Source: Litorimonas sp. (GTDB lineage Bacteria > Pseudomonadota > Alphaproteobacteria > Caulobacterales > Maricaulaceae). From it: 64,000 nucleotides of DNA. The DNA is taken from NCBI GenBank assembly GCA_029936425.1, contig JAPYSU010000004.1:179061-243060 (forward strand), written 5' to 3'. Under the pieces are notes generated by a model that worked only from the letters and a program-made list of their open reading frames with translations, did no database searches and was not told the DNA's origin. The position numbers were made by a program, and so were the translations under genes. Below, piece after piece: positions 35,257 to 43,817 of this stretch (the first letter of the stretch is position 1; every line of letters starts with the position of its first letter).

Positions 35257-36129
35257 CTATCTGCGCAGAAGGTTTTGGGTGTTCTGCAGAGTTCTGACGG
35301 GTTGTCTCTGATATCGTTGCTCTTGGCGCAGCTGCGGCGGCGCCTTCCGGGCATCATTATGATAGGGCTGATAGGCCGGACCGGGGGTCGGTTGATAATA
35401 AGACGGAACTTGACCAGGCTGGCAGCATTTTACGGCAGGAGGATTCGACAAAGGAGCGTGATGTTTTGCCGTGTGAGGAGGTTGCGGCTGATAAGGCGGC
35501 TGTTTTCGGTACTCTGGGGTACGGATCTCTTGCCGGGGCGGGGAGTGAGGCGGCGTAGAGACCCGTAATCCTTGCGAGGTTGAGCTTTGAAGGGATGTAG
35601 GAGACGCGGCCAGATGAAACGGTTGGGCCCTTTGGGACGGCGCGGCGTGAACCGGGCCTTGAGAAACGATTTGGCGCGCTGCATTCGCATCCAGCATGTT
35701 ATTGGAAGAGGCTCCGGCACGCATGAGCTGTAATTCCATCTGAAGGCGGCTGATTTCCAGATCGTAGAGCCGCGTACAATCCACGCGTTTTGGACGTTTC
35801 CCAAGCGGCACCGTAATGCGCCCATAGACAGACATTGAGTCTCGGTCAAACATGTCGTTGGAACCAATTACCCCAAGGTCAAAATTAGGTCCGCCCGAGC
35901 CCACTGATGACTGGCATGAAATACCGCCTGAGCCTCTTACAATATCCTGTCCTGTGATGTTCGGAATGGTGGGCAGGTTAAAGCCATTTTGATTGTAAGA
36001 GCTAGAGGTACTGGGAAGGATGATAGGATTATTGGCATTATCAGGGATAACTTGAGCGGCCGCGCTGCCATAGCCCGCAACTCCGCCTAATATGATTAGC
36101 TTAAACGCTGTGCTGAGACTTTTCCGCAT
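35257..36129 (-). CDS. Exported protein with Pro/Gln/Tyr-rich tail, unknown
   Basis: A 290-residue protein. Seen: a signal peptide (KSLSTAFKLIILGGVAGYG, cleavage near AAA-Q), an ordered core at about residues 45-120 containing an RITVPLGKRPKRVDC segment and then a helix LYDLEISRLQMELQLMRAG, and a low-complexity tail rich in Pro, Gln and Tyr with a KCCQ motif. I start at the ATG at 36129, which has AGGGGAGAAGT just upstream; this overlaps the preceding gene by 34 bases. It is last in a three-gene exported set. The family is not recognised. Confidence 0.75.
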   Translation of the reverse strand: MRKSLSTAFKLIILGGVAGYGSAAAQVIPDNANNPIILPSTSSSYNQNGFNLPTIPNITGQDIVRGSGGISCQSSVGSGGPNFDLGVIGSNDMFDRDSMSVYGRITVPLGKRPKRVDCTRLYDLEISRLQMELQLMRAGASSNNMLDANAARQIVSQGPVHAAPSQRAQPFHLAASPTSLQSSTSQGLRVSTPPHSPPRQEIRTPEYRKQPPYQPQPPHTAKHHAPLSNPPAVKCCQPGQVPSYYQPTPGPAYQPYHNDARKAPPQLRQEQRYQRQPVRTLQNTQNLLRR

Positions 36130-36506
36130 ACTTCTCCCCTGTAACTTTGTCCGACACCGCCCAGGCGCGGCGTAATGGAATTGCAAATGTAGACAACGCG
36201 ATGACTTTGCCGCGCAAACGGAATGAGCGCTGTCACGATAACTTTTTGGTTTGGGGCAAGAATGCGATTGGCATTTGATAGATATATCGGCTGAATAGGT
36301 TGCCAATCAGAAGAGTAAACTCTGACATTGGCTTTTTGAGGACTATCATAAGGATTGCTGATTTCGACCTGCGCGACGAATTGCGAATTAAATCCTTGAA
36401 TTTCCTGCGTCATAGGCGCGACGCTTTGCGCAGATGCCAGAAAACCGACACTACTAAATAACGAAAGCCACACAGCTGAAAAAAGGAGCTTTATGGGACG
36501 ACGCAT
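36096..36506 (-). CDS. Exported protein resembling a pilus-chaperone N-terminal domain
   Basis: A 136-residue protein. Seen: a signal peptide (LLFSAVWLSLFSSVGFLASA, cleavage near ASA-Q), then a beta-rich domain with ISNPYDSPQKANVRVYSSDW and NRILAPNQKVIVTALIPF, a strand order reminiscent of the first immunoglobulin-like domain of PapD-type chaperones. The second chaperone domain is absent. Two Cys near the end (VYICNS, GEVCGKV) may form a disulfide. It overlaps its neighbours on both sides (16 and 34 bases). The similarity is judged by eye and is weak. Confidence 0.7.
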   Translation of the reverse strand: MRRPIKLLFSAVWLSLFSSVGFLASAQSVAPMTQEIQGFNSQFVAQVEISNPYDSPQKANVRVYSSDWQPIQPIYLSNANRILAPNQKVIVTALIPFARQSHRVVYICNSITPRLGGVGQSYRGEVCGKVSAQRLS

Positions 36507-36973
36507 CTGACTACCGTGGTGAGTTCGTAGGCTCCGCTTTCAAATGTACCCGAGGTTTTTGTCGCCGTAGCGTCAATATCTATCGTGGTTGTACCAATGC
36601 CGAGAATCGACACGACGACTCCCAACAAATTTGATAGAATTGTGCCGCCGGATGCGGAGTATTCCGTTTCAAATATCGTGTTCACATCTGCGGAAGGGGG
36701 GCCAACCGTGAACCCGCTCGGACTGATGATTTCAATTGTATTGCCTGGTCCGTTTGTAACGGCTGATATGCGGCCTTGCAGACCCCCGGACTCTTTGGAG
36801 GATAAAACTGTTTGGTCTGATGAGACGCCGAGTAGCCCATCATTCAGGACGACAAGCGTACAGCTATTATTGATAATGCCCCGGAAATTCACGTTTTGGT
36901 CTGTTGCGAATGCAGGGCAAGATAACATTGCTGCCGTCACCCCCATCAAGGTTATAAACTTTATTGACCTCAT
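36491..36973 (-). CDS. Exported pilin-like (type 1 fimbrial/SCPU-like) protein
   Basis: A 160-residue protein. Seen: a signal peptide (KFITLMGVTAAMLSCPAFA), then NVNFRGIINNSCTLVV, which matches the first strand and first Cys of type 1 pilin-like subunits, a Ser/Thr/Gly-rich beta-type middle, and a second Cys two residues from the end (TTVVRCVVP). Two plausible ribosome sites (AAAGGAGG and GGGAGG) precede the ATG at 36973. It leads a three-gene exported operon. No usher gene is in the window, so a conventional pilus is not established. Confidence 0.7.
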   Translation of the reverse strand: MRSIKFITLMGVTAAMLSCPAFATDQNVNFRGIINNSCTLVVLNDGLLGVSSDQTVLSSKESGGLQGRISAVTNGPGNTIEIISPSGFTVGPPSADVNTIFETEYSASGGTILSNLLGVVVSILGIGTTTIDIDATATKTSGTFESGAYELTTVVRCVVP

Positions 36974-37106
36974 ATAAGCCTCCCAATTTTCCTCCTTTCA
37001 TCATTGCGAAGGAAACAACATAAGGTGGTATTACAAGGCGGAGTCTTAAAAAATGATTACAGTCTAAGATTGTTTTTTAAGATTCAATTAAAAATGGGAT
37101 TTGACC

Positions 37107-37134
37107 AAAGAAAAAGACCCCTCAGGAAGGAGCC
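37107..37134 (-). terminator. Intrinsic terminator after the four-Cys exported protein
   Basis: On the minus strand, a 7-base-pair stem with two G-U pairs (arms at 37128-37134 and 37116-37122, 5-base loop) is followed by TTTTTCTTT. It lies about 45 bases downstream of the 37178-37789 gene and separates it from the three-gene exported set, which then needs its own promoter. Confidence 0.65.
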
Positions 37135-37177
37135 TTTCGAAAACAACTTATCAATTAATTGTGGAAAAGAACGGTGT

Positions 37178-37789
37178 TTACCTCGCCGCTTGTTTCACGC
37201 CTTCATAATGGTGTTCACAGGTTTTGCCGTCAAAGCCCATGATGAAAACGATCTGGCGATAATCTCTCCGGGTCAGGCTAGGCAAGCGCGGCTCATTCAA
37301 AGCTCTGTCAGTCCACGCCGCAACAGACATGGTGCGGTTGCATCCGGTCGCGTCTGTTTTGAGATATTTCGTTTCTCCCCTTTTCTTATGAGAGGGATCT
37401 TTTTTCCATCCAAGTTTTTCCATCTCCGCCATATACTTTCTGGCGGCTATATCCTGAAGTCCAATTGGCAATTCGGATTTTAATTTTTCGCAGGCGATAA
37501 GAAGAAAGCCGCCGCTGAGAGTCAGGCCTTTTTGAATTTTAGAACACCCATCCGTACGGCTTGTTTCTGTCTGACGCTCAATATTGGTCAACCCTTTAAA
37601 GAGAAGGTCGCGGGGCTGTGTGTCAAAAACCGGGGCTTTTAAACCCTTGAGGGCCGGGTTTTCCGTTAGGTTTACACTAGGGGCGGGGGCTTCAGCCACC
37701 AAATCCTGAGCTTGCGCCGAAAGTGTCGGTAAAGCGATGAGTGACGCGAGGCCCAATCCGAGTGAAAAAACTATCCTTGAAACTTTCAT
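37178..37789 (-). CDS. Exported four-cysteine protein of unknown function
   Basis: A 203-residue protein. Seen: a signal peptide (RIVFSLGLGLASLIALPTLS, cleavage near AQA-Q), then a mixed domain with four Cys (DGCSKI, IACEKL, TGCNRT, KTCEHH), consistent with two periplasmic disulfides. There is no membrane anchor or enzyme motif. A terminator-like stem follows, so it is probably transcribed separately from the exported set downstream. The 282 bases between it and trpB contain no gene that I can support. Confidence 0.75.
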   Translation of the reverse strand: MKVSRIVFSLGLGLASLIALPTLSAQAQDLVAEAPAPSVNLTENPALKGLKAPVFDTQPRDLLFKGLTNIERQTETSRTDGCSKIQKGLTLSGGFLLIACEKLKSELPIGLQDIAARKYMAEMEKLGWKKDPSHKKRGETKYLKTDATGCNRTMSVAAWTDRALNEPRLPSLTRRDYRQIVFIMGFDGKTCEHHYEGVKQAAR

Positions 37790-38071
37790 GGAATATTCCC
37801 CTTCTTAGGCGTCCTGTCCTGACGCTTGATCAAAAGCTATCACGCAGAGGCGATATTGGCTTTTCCTCGCCTCCGTTAAATGAGATTTGAGGGTCAACGT
37901 CAATGACTCTCACAGAAGAAAGGTAAAGAAGCGTTACTATTTCCGAGAGAAAAAACAGATTTTTCGTAACTTTTCAGTTTGAATTTAAACTGTTTTTATT
38001 TGAGTTCATCTTGCGGCAATGACTCAAGGGGATCAGCGACATTCACAGACCATTTTAATGAGTCGCCGGAA

Positions 38072-39298
38072 TTATCCTTCGGTTCCGGCGCTGATATGTT
38101 CTCCAAGCGCGTCGGCAATGGTGAAGACATCTTTATCGCCGCGGCCGCACATATTCATGATGATAAGGCCCTCGCGGCCGAGTTCGTTGGCGAGTTCGAC
38201 TGTTCGGGGTATAGCATGGCTAGGCTCCAGCGCGGGGAGGATGCCTTCAAGTCGGGCACATTCCTGGAACCAGTGCAGGGCTTCGTCGTCGGTGGCGCTG
38301 ATATATTCGGCACGGCCAATATCGTGAAGGTAAGCATGTTCCGGCCCTATACCGGGATAGTCCAACCCGGCGGAGATAGAATGGGCGTCTGCGATCTGTC
38401 CGTTTTCATCCTGTAGCAAATAAGTTCGGTTGCCGTGGAGCACGCCCGGCGTTCCGCCTGTGAGCGAGGCCGCATGAAGACCGGATTTGACGCCTTTGCC
38501 CGCCGCTTCGACGCCGATGAGGCGCACATTTTTATGCGGCACAAATTCATGGAACAGACCCATCGCGTTAGAGCCCCCGCCGATACAGGCGACGACCGCG
38601 TCGGGCAGGCGGCCTTCCGCGTCCATAATCTGCTCTTTTGCTTCGCGGCCTATGACAGCTTGAAAGTCACGAACCATGGCCGGGTAAGGGTGCGGTCCCG
38701 CAACTGTACCGATGCAATAAAATGTATCGCCGACATTTGTAACCCAGTCGCGCAGGGCTTCGTTCATGGCGTCTTTTAGGGTAGCTGTTCCGGAATGCAC
38801 GGCCCGGACTTCGGCGCCGAGGAGGCGCATGCGGAAAACATTTGGTTTCTGCCGCACAATATCGACCGCGCCCATATAGACGATACATTCCATGCCCAGA
38901 CGCGCGGCAACGGTGGCCGTGGCAACGCCGTGCTGTCCTGCGCCCGTTTCGGCGATAATGCGTTTTTTGCCCATGCGTTTAGCGAGCAGGAGCTGGCCCA
39001 TGCAGTTATTGATTTTATGAGCGCCCGTATGGTTAAGCTCGTCGCGCTTGAAATAGATTTTAGCGCCGCCCGCTTCTTCGGTCAGGCGTTCGGCAAAATA
39101 GAGCGGCGACGGACGGCCCACATAATGGGCCATGAAATAATCCAGCTCTTTCTGAAACTCCGGATCGGCCTTGGCATCTTCATAGGCTTTTTGGAGTTCC
39201 AGAATGGGCGGCATCAAAGTTTCGGAGACATAACGCCCGCCAAAGTCGCCAAACCGGCCATTTTCATCAGGGAAGGGGATGTTCTCAGGTTTACCCAT
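38072..39298 (-). CDS. trpB: Tryptophan synthase beta subunit
   Basis: A PLP enzyme that joins indole and serine to tryptophan. Seen: PLP Lys95 in NHTGAHKINN, the GRPSPLYFAERL segment, IAETGAGQHGVATATVAA, and the phosphate loop CIGGGSNAMG. The length of 408 residues is normal. The start overlaps the trpF stop by 8 bases. The final codons form half of an inverted repeat (38064-38071/38083-38090), which lacks a T-run and is not a convincing terminator. trpA, usually next, is displaced. Confidence 0.97.
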   Translation of the reverse strand: MGKPENIPFPDENGRFGDFGGRYVSETLMPPILELQKAYEDAKADPEFQKELDYFMAHYVGRPSPLYFAERLTEEAGGAKIYFKRDELNHTGAHKINNCMGQLLLAKRMGKKRIIAETGAGQHGVATATVAARLGMECIVYMGAVDIVRQKPNVFRMRLLGAEVRAVHSGTATLKDAMNEALRDWVTNVGDTFYCIGTVAGPHPYPAMVRDFQAVIGREAKEQIMDAEGRLPDAVVACIGGGSNAMGLFHEFVPHKNVRLIGVEAAGKGVKSGLHAASLTGGTPGVLHGNRTYLLQDENGQIADAHSISAGLDYPGIGPEHAYLHDIGRAEYISATDDEALHWFQECARLEGILPALEPSHAIPRTVELANELGREGLIIMNMCGRGDKDVFTIADALGEHISAGTEG

Positions 39299-39950
39299 GG
39301 GATTTGACCGCTTTCATAAAGGCTTGAATTTTGGACGTATCCTTTACGCCCGGCGCGCTTTCGACGCCAGAGCTAACGTCCAGAATGGGTGCTTTTGTCC
39401 TAGATATGGCCTCTCGGGCAGTGCCCGGCGTCAGGCCTCCGGCGAGTGCGAAAACTTTGGGCGTCGGGGCGCGGGCAATAATATCCCAATCGATTTTTAC
39501 GCCATGACCGCCTCTGACTTGCGAGCCCTTGGGCGGTTGCGCATCATATAAAACAAAGTCGACAATCCCCGCATATTCCCCGGCGGTTTTCATGTCTTCA
39601 TCTGAGGCAATAGGGACGGCCTTGATAAGACCGAAATCATATCGTTTTGAAATTTGAGCAAGTCGATCAACCGTTTCGTCGCCGTGAAACTGGACGAAAT
39701 CCGGATCCAGCTCCTGAGAGATATTGTCTAAAAGTTCATCATCCGGGTTCACTGTGACGGCTACTCTCTTGGCCAGCCCTTTGCTCGGCATGAATAAGGG
39801 TTTGGCCTCCTCAATGCTCACTCGCCGGGGGCTGTTAGCCTGAATGATGAAACCAAGGAAATCTGCGCCCGCACTAATTGCACTTTGCACATCTTCAGCG
39901 CGCGTCAGACCGCAGATTTTAACTTTGGGCAAAAAAGAAAGGGAACTCAT
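39291..39950 (-). CDS. trpF: Phosphoribosylanthranilate isomerase
   Basis: It performs an Amadori rearrangement in tryptophan synthesis on a TIM barrel. Seen: the catalytic Cys13 in VKICGLTRAEDV, the GADFLGFI strand, VQFHGDE, and LAGGLTPGTAREAI near the C-terminus. Length 219. The ribosome site AGGGAG lies just before the start at 39950. It is coupled to trpB by an 8-base overlap and lies 48 bases downstream of the DUF1328 gene on the same strand. Confidence 0.95.
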   Translation of the reverse strand: MSSLSFLPKVKICGLTRAEDVQSAISAGADFLGFIIQANSPRRVSIEEAKPLFMPSKGLAKRVAVTVNPDDELLDNISQELDPDFVQFHGDETVDRLAQISKRYDFGLIKAVPIASDEDMKTAGEYAGIVDFVLYDAQPPKGSQVRGGHGVKIDWDIIARAPTPKVFALAGGLTPGTAREAISRTKAPILDVSSGVESAPGVKDTSKIQAFMKAVKSHG

Positions 39951-39998
39951 AGAGCTCCCTTATCACAGTCATTTTCTCTTACTAGTGTTCGGCGGTAA

Positions 39999-40172
39999 TT
40001 ATACCACAGAGCGGCCCTTAAAGGCACGAATGATGAAGGAAATCACCAACAGCACGAGAAAAATGACAAACAAGACTTGAGCTACGCCTGCCATTGCGCC
40101 TGCAATCCCAGTGAACCCCAATAAACCCGCAATGATGGCGAGGATGAAAAATGCGATTGACCAACCTAACAT
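39999..40172 (-). CDS. DUF1328 (YtjA-type) small membrane protein
   Basis: A 57-residue protein beginning MLGWSIAFFILAIIAGLLGF with a GIAGAMAGVAQVLFVIFLVL second helix, the pattern of DUF1328/YtjA. It has two membrane helices and a short basic tail (IIRAFKGRSVV). An AAAGGAGG ribosome site sits 6 bases before the ATG at 40172. The function of the family is unknown; it is often small, abundant and stress-linked. It is upstream of trpF and may share its transcript. Confidence 0.92.
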   Translation of the reverse strand: MLGWSIAFFILAIIAGLLGFTGIAGAMAGVAQVLFVIFLVLLVISFIIRAFKGRSVV

Positions 40173-40369
40173 GTTGACCTCCTTTTAGTTGTTATGCCTA
40201 TCAAACGTCGTCCTTAAGTCTTGGTTCCGTAAAGGCGCCAAACTGAACGATACAAACTATTAACCCTGTCGCCACACGCCAAATTAAGGCTTCTTTCCTA
40301 AAGACTGTTTCAAGACGGCCTGAAATCAAAAATGGCCCGTTATGTGAAAATGAAGCAGGGTAGGCAAAC

Positions 40370-41869
40370 GTGGCATTAGCTCCAAGATTACAGGCGCGGC
40401 AGAGCCAGCAGCTCGCCATGACGCCGCAATTGCGCCAAGCGATCCAATTACTGCAATATTCGAATATTGAACTGGCCGAATTTGTTGAAGAACAGTTGGA
40501 GAGTAACCCCCTGTTGGAGCGCGGCACGGGGGACGAAAACCGGCGGGGCGAGCAGATTGCCAATACGCTTAGAGACGCGCTGCAGGCGACGGTGGATAAA
40601 GACGCTCCCGCTGCGGCCGCGTCTGATTTTGATGTACCCGACCATGCCGTAAATCCGGAGTCTACGGCGGCTGACAGAGGCGGGGAAGATGTCGGCGGCT
40701 CCGTTGATTGGTCGCGTAATGAAAAATCCGGGAGTTTTTCAGGGGGCGGCGATTATGACGCCGCCGCAAATGCTGCCGCCGAAATAAGCCTGCCAGAGCA
40801 TGTAAAGGCGCAGAAATCTCTTTTGCGGCTAGAGCCACGTGACGGACTTATCGCCGATTACATGATCGGTCAGCTTGATGAGGCTGGCTATCTACGCATG
40901 AGCGTGGAAGAGATAGCCATAAATCTGGGGGTGGAAACCTCTCGTATTTCGTCTCTTTTGACGCAGCTCCAAACCTGTGAACCGACAGGTCTTTTTGCGC
41001 GGAGTTTATCTGAATGTCTTATGCTCCAAATTCGAGAGCAGGGAGGTCTCGATGAAGCGATGCAGGTTTTGCTCGCCAACCTGGATCTACTGGCCAAGCA
41101 TGATTTGTCGAAACTCATGAAAATATGTGACGTGGGGCGGGACCGGATGGGCGCTATGATTGCGCGCATCAGGAATTGCGCGCCGAAACCTGGTGCGGTC
41201 TATAGCGGCAGCACCGCGCAGGTCGTAGAGCCGGATGTGTTTATCCGAGAAACCCCGAATGGCGGATGGGCCGTCGAATTAAATGCCGACACCCTGCCGC
41301 GTGTTCTGATTAATAATCGCTATTATAATGAAATTCAAAAAGTTGGCGGTGAGGATGAAACGGCTCGCGAATTCATTTCGGAGTGTCACCAGAGCGCCAG
41401 CTGGCTCGTAAAATCATTGGATCAGCGCGCGCGAACAATTTTGAAGGTCACAAGCGAAATCGTGAAGCAGCAGGACGCGTTTTTTGCGTATGGCGTCGAT
41501 CATATGCGCCCGCTCAAACTCAAAGATGTGGCCGATGCCATCGAAATGCATGAAAGCACGGTAAGCCGGGTCACTAGCAATAAGTTCATGCATACGACGC
41601 GCGGACTATTCGAATTGAAATATTTCTTCACAGCGGCCATTCCTTCACTGGATGGCGGTGAAGGCCATTCCGCAGAAGCCGTACGCAATAAAATTAAAAT
41701 TTTGATCAGCGAAGAAACGGAAAAAACTGTTAAATCAGACGATAAATTGGTCAAGCTTTTGCGCGGAGAAGGCGTCGACATTGCCCGCCGAACCGTTGCA
41801 AAATACCGTGAAAGTATGGGTATACCCAGCAGCGTAGAGAGACGCCGGATATTTAAATACGCGGTTTAG
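40370..41869 (+). CDS. rpoN: RNA polymerase sigma-54 factor
   Basis: It directs RNA polymerase to -24/-12 promoters that need an activator ATPase. Seen: N-terminal region I (RLQARQSQQLAMTPQLRQAI), an acidic Gly-rich linker, the core-binding region from about residue 140, a helix-turn-helix region (LKDVADAIEMHESTVSRVTS), and the RpoN box ARRTVAKYRE near the C-terminus. The start is a GTG at 40370, with a GCAGGG box upstream. The length of 499 residues is normal. The usual neighbours lptB, hpf and ptsN are absent. Confidence 0.96.
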   Translation: MALAPRLQARQSQQLAMTPQLRQAIQLLQYSNIELAEFVEEQLESNPLLERGTGDENRRGEQIANTLRDALQATVDKDAPAAAASDFDVPDHAVNPESTAADRGGEDVGGSVDWSRNEKSGSFSGGGDYDAAANAAAEISLPEHVKAQKSLLRLEPRDGLIADYMIGQLDEAGYLRMSVEEIAINLGVETSRISSLLTQLQTCEPTGLFARSLSECLMLQIREQGGLDEAMQVLLANLDLLAKHDLSKLMKICDVGRDRMGAMIARIRNCAPKPGAVYSGSTAQVVEPDVFIRETPNGGWAVELNADTLPRVLINNRYYNEIQKVGGEDETAREFISECHQSASWLVKSLDQRARTILKVTSEIVKQQDAFFAYGVDHMRPLKLKDVADAIEMHESTVSRVTSNKFMHTTRGLFELKYFFTAAIPSLDGGEGHSAEAVRNKIKILISEETEKTVKSDDKLVKLLRGEGVDIARRTVAKYRESMGIPSSVERRRIFKYAV

Positions 41870-41884
41870 AGTACTATTTTTGTC

Positions 41885-41976
41885 TCGTCATCCTGCCGAA
41901 ACGAAACGTAGTCGCAGGAGTTCGAGCTGTGAAATGCCTTCGCTCGAACTTCCGCGACTTCTCGCGGAATGACAGG
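41885..41976. repeat. Palindromic intergenic repeat, copy A
   Basis: The spacer between convergent rpoN and the DUF1295 gene contains a large imperfect hairpin. Inner arms at 41911-41927 and 41942-41958 match over 15 of 17 positions; outer arms at 41887-41896 and 41964-41973 are of the form GTCAT..CGGAATGAC. The loop has GAAATGCC. Copy B at 63676-63794 shares the outer ends, the GCGGAATGACAGG edge and a similar loop. It may also stop transcription from both sides. Confidence 0.75.
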
Positions 41977-41992
41977 TAAAGGGGGAAGAAAA

Positions 41993-42868
41993 TCACTCTA
42001 CCTCACTCTTATTCTTCGGCGGTAATGGAAAGAACCCGCTCGTGCGTTTGATGTAGAGTTGATAATTCTTTCGCTTCCCCATGTCCTTTTCCAGTAAATC
42101 TTTGCCGGATACATTGGTGAGCAGATAGGTCATGATGATCGGGGCGAATATTGTAGCCCAGCCCCACGGCGCTTCGCAGGCGACGAGCCAGATGCCCCAC
42201 CACATGCAGGCATTACCAAAATAATTCGGGTGCCTCGTATAACGCCATAGGCCTGTATTAAGGACAGGTTTATCCTCTTCAGGACCGTCATAATCCTTGT
42301 GCTTTTTCATAAAACGGGAGAGTTGCCAGTCGCCAATGGCTTCGAACAAGAACCCGATGAGCCAAAGCAAAGTTCCCAGGACAGCCAAGAGATTTATATA
42401 GGCATTGGCGTGAATATAAATCGCTTCGTCACCTGAATTGACCACACGCCCCGCAACATGTGTTCCCATGCTCACCCAAACCGGGGCGCTGACGATCATG
42501 ATGAGCAGGCCTTGCCCCCAATAGATTGAAAAAAGACTCCGCAGACGCCACGCCGCTTCATTTAATTTGGAGCGCTTTCGCATAGCCACGTAACGTTTGT
42601 CTTCGCCGTGTCCAAGGTTTCGCATCGCCAAATAAATCGTCAATCGCGCGCCCCAGATGACGGGGAGTAATCCCAACAGCCAGAGATAAGGGGTGACGGG
42701 ATCGGCCAGATAAAGGCAGACCGCCCCAACACATAAAAACCCAAAGCCCCAGAAAACATCGACAAGGCTGGCATCTTTTACCGCGACGCTAATTGACCAA
42801 AGTAAAGTCAGAAGTCCAAACACCACGGCGGCAGCGTGGAAGAAATTAACAAGAATATCGGTCAGCAT
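41993..42868 (-). CDS. DUF1295 (steroid 5-alpha-reductase-like) membrane protein
   Basis: A 291-residue multi-pass membrane protein with about seven hydrophobic segments. Seen: LVDVFWGFGFL and WGARLTIYLAMRNLGHGEDKRY near residues 75-95, and the C-terminal family motif GLWRYTRHPNYFGNACMWWG, typical of the DUF1295/5-alpha-reductase group that binds NADPH. The substrate is unknown. It is divergent from chvI. Confidence 0.9.
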   Translation of the reverse strand: MLTDILVNFFHAAAVVFGLLTLLWSISVAVKDASLVDVFWGFGFLCVGAVCLYLADPVTPYLWLLGLLPVIWGARLTIYLAMRNLGHGEDKRYVAMRKRSKLNEAAWRLRSLFSIYWGQGLLIMIVSAPVWVSMGTHVAGRVVNSGDEAIYIHANAYINLLAVLGTLLWLIGFLFEAIGDWQLSRFMKKHKDYDGPEEDKPVLNTGLWRYTRHPNYFGNACMWWGIWLVACEAPWGWATIFAPIIMTYLLTNVSGKDLLEKDMGKRKNYQLYIKRTSGFFPLPPKNKSEVE

Positions 42869-43112
42869 GGATCACCTCAGACTTTTGGGTTTTGTAGCGA
42901 ATATTACGAATCACGCAATGCCATGGTTTTGCCAAAATGGCCGAAACTAAGGCAAACCGGCGCCATAACCACGCCATAGTCGATTGTTAGACAAATCCCA
43001 TCATTCACGAAACGAGGGTTGGACAATGCAAACGATGAGCTTAGTAAGGAACAAGAATTATTCGCCGCGTCAGGTCAAGACATCGGTGGACGGGTTGAGA
43101 CGAGAGACCGCT

Positions 43113-43817
43113 ATGGCCAAGATTTATCTGGTGGATGATGACGAAAACATTCTGACCTCTGTGTCGATGTTTCTCGAAGGTGAAGGATATGAAGTACGTA
43201 AATTTCATGACGGGGTGAGCGCGCTGGAAGCGTTGAAAGACTCGCCGCCGGACCTGGCCGTGCTCGACGTAAAAATGCCGCGTATGGACGGGTTGGAACT
43301 TCTCCGCCGTCTGCGTCAAACCTCGAACTTGCCGGTTATTTTTCTAACGTCAAAAGACGACGAATTCGACGAAGCCATTGGTTTTAATATGGGCGCGGAT
43401 GATTATATCACCAAGCCGTTCTCACAACGTCTCCTTGGCGAGAGAATAAAAGCCGTGCTACGCCGCGCCTCGCTCACCTCTATTGAAATGCCGACCCCGC
43501 AGGAAGGCGATGACAAGGTTATCCGCCGCGGCAAGCTTTTGCTTGACCCCAACCGTCACGCTTGTTCGTGGGACGGAAACCCGGTGCGCCTGACCGTGAC
43601 TGAGTTCCTTATTCTGGAAAGTCTTGCCAATCGTCCCGGTTATGTGAAATCCCGAGATCAGCTGATGGACGCCGCTTATGACGATCAGGTTTATGTCGAT
43701 GACCGGACGATTGATTCCCACATCAAACGATTGCGTAAGAAATTTCGCAAGACCGATAAGAGTTTTGACGGTATAGAAACCCTCTATGGTGTCGGATATA
43801 AATATAAAGAAGCCTAA
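43113..43817 (+). CDS. chvI: Response regulator ChvI
   Basis: An OmpR-type regulator paired with ChvG; in alphaproteobacteria the pair responds to cell-envelope stress or acidity. Seen: a receiver with the acidic triplet DDD at 8-10, phospho-Asp52 in LAVLDVKMPRMDG and Lys in DDYITKPFS, then a winged-helix domain (VDDRTIDSHIKRLRKKF). I start at ATG 43113 because the receiver begins at once. An in-frame ATG at 43026 also has a good ribosome site (GAGGG), so a 29-residue extension is possible. The end overlaps chvG by 32 bases. Confidence 0.93.
   Translation: MAKIYLVDDDENILTSVSMFLEGEGYEVRKFHDGVSALEALKDSPPDLAVLDVKMPRMDGLELLRRLRQTSNLPVIFLTSKDDEFDEAIGFNMGADDYITKPFSQRLLGERIKAVLRRASLTSIEMPTPQEGDDKVIRRGKLLLDPNRHACSWDGNPVRLTVTEFLILESLANRPGYVKSRDQLMDAAYDDQVYVDDRTIDSHIKRLRKKFRKTDKSFDGIETLYGVGYKYKEA

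Noticed and set aside
37975..38001. Hairpin followed by T-run on the plus strand
   Set aside because: It looks like a plus-strand terminator but no plus-strand gene lies upstream; probably AT-rich chance.
38064..38090. Inverted repeat at the end of trpB
   Set aside because: The stem is good but no T-run follows in the minus-strand direction, so it is not called a terminator.
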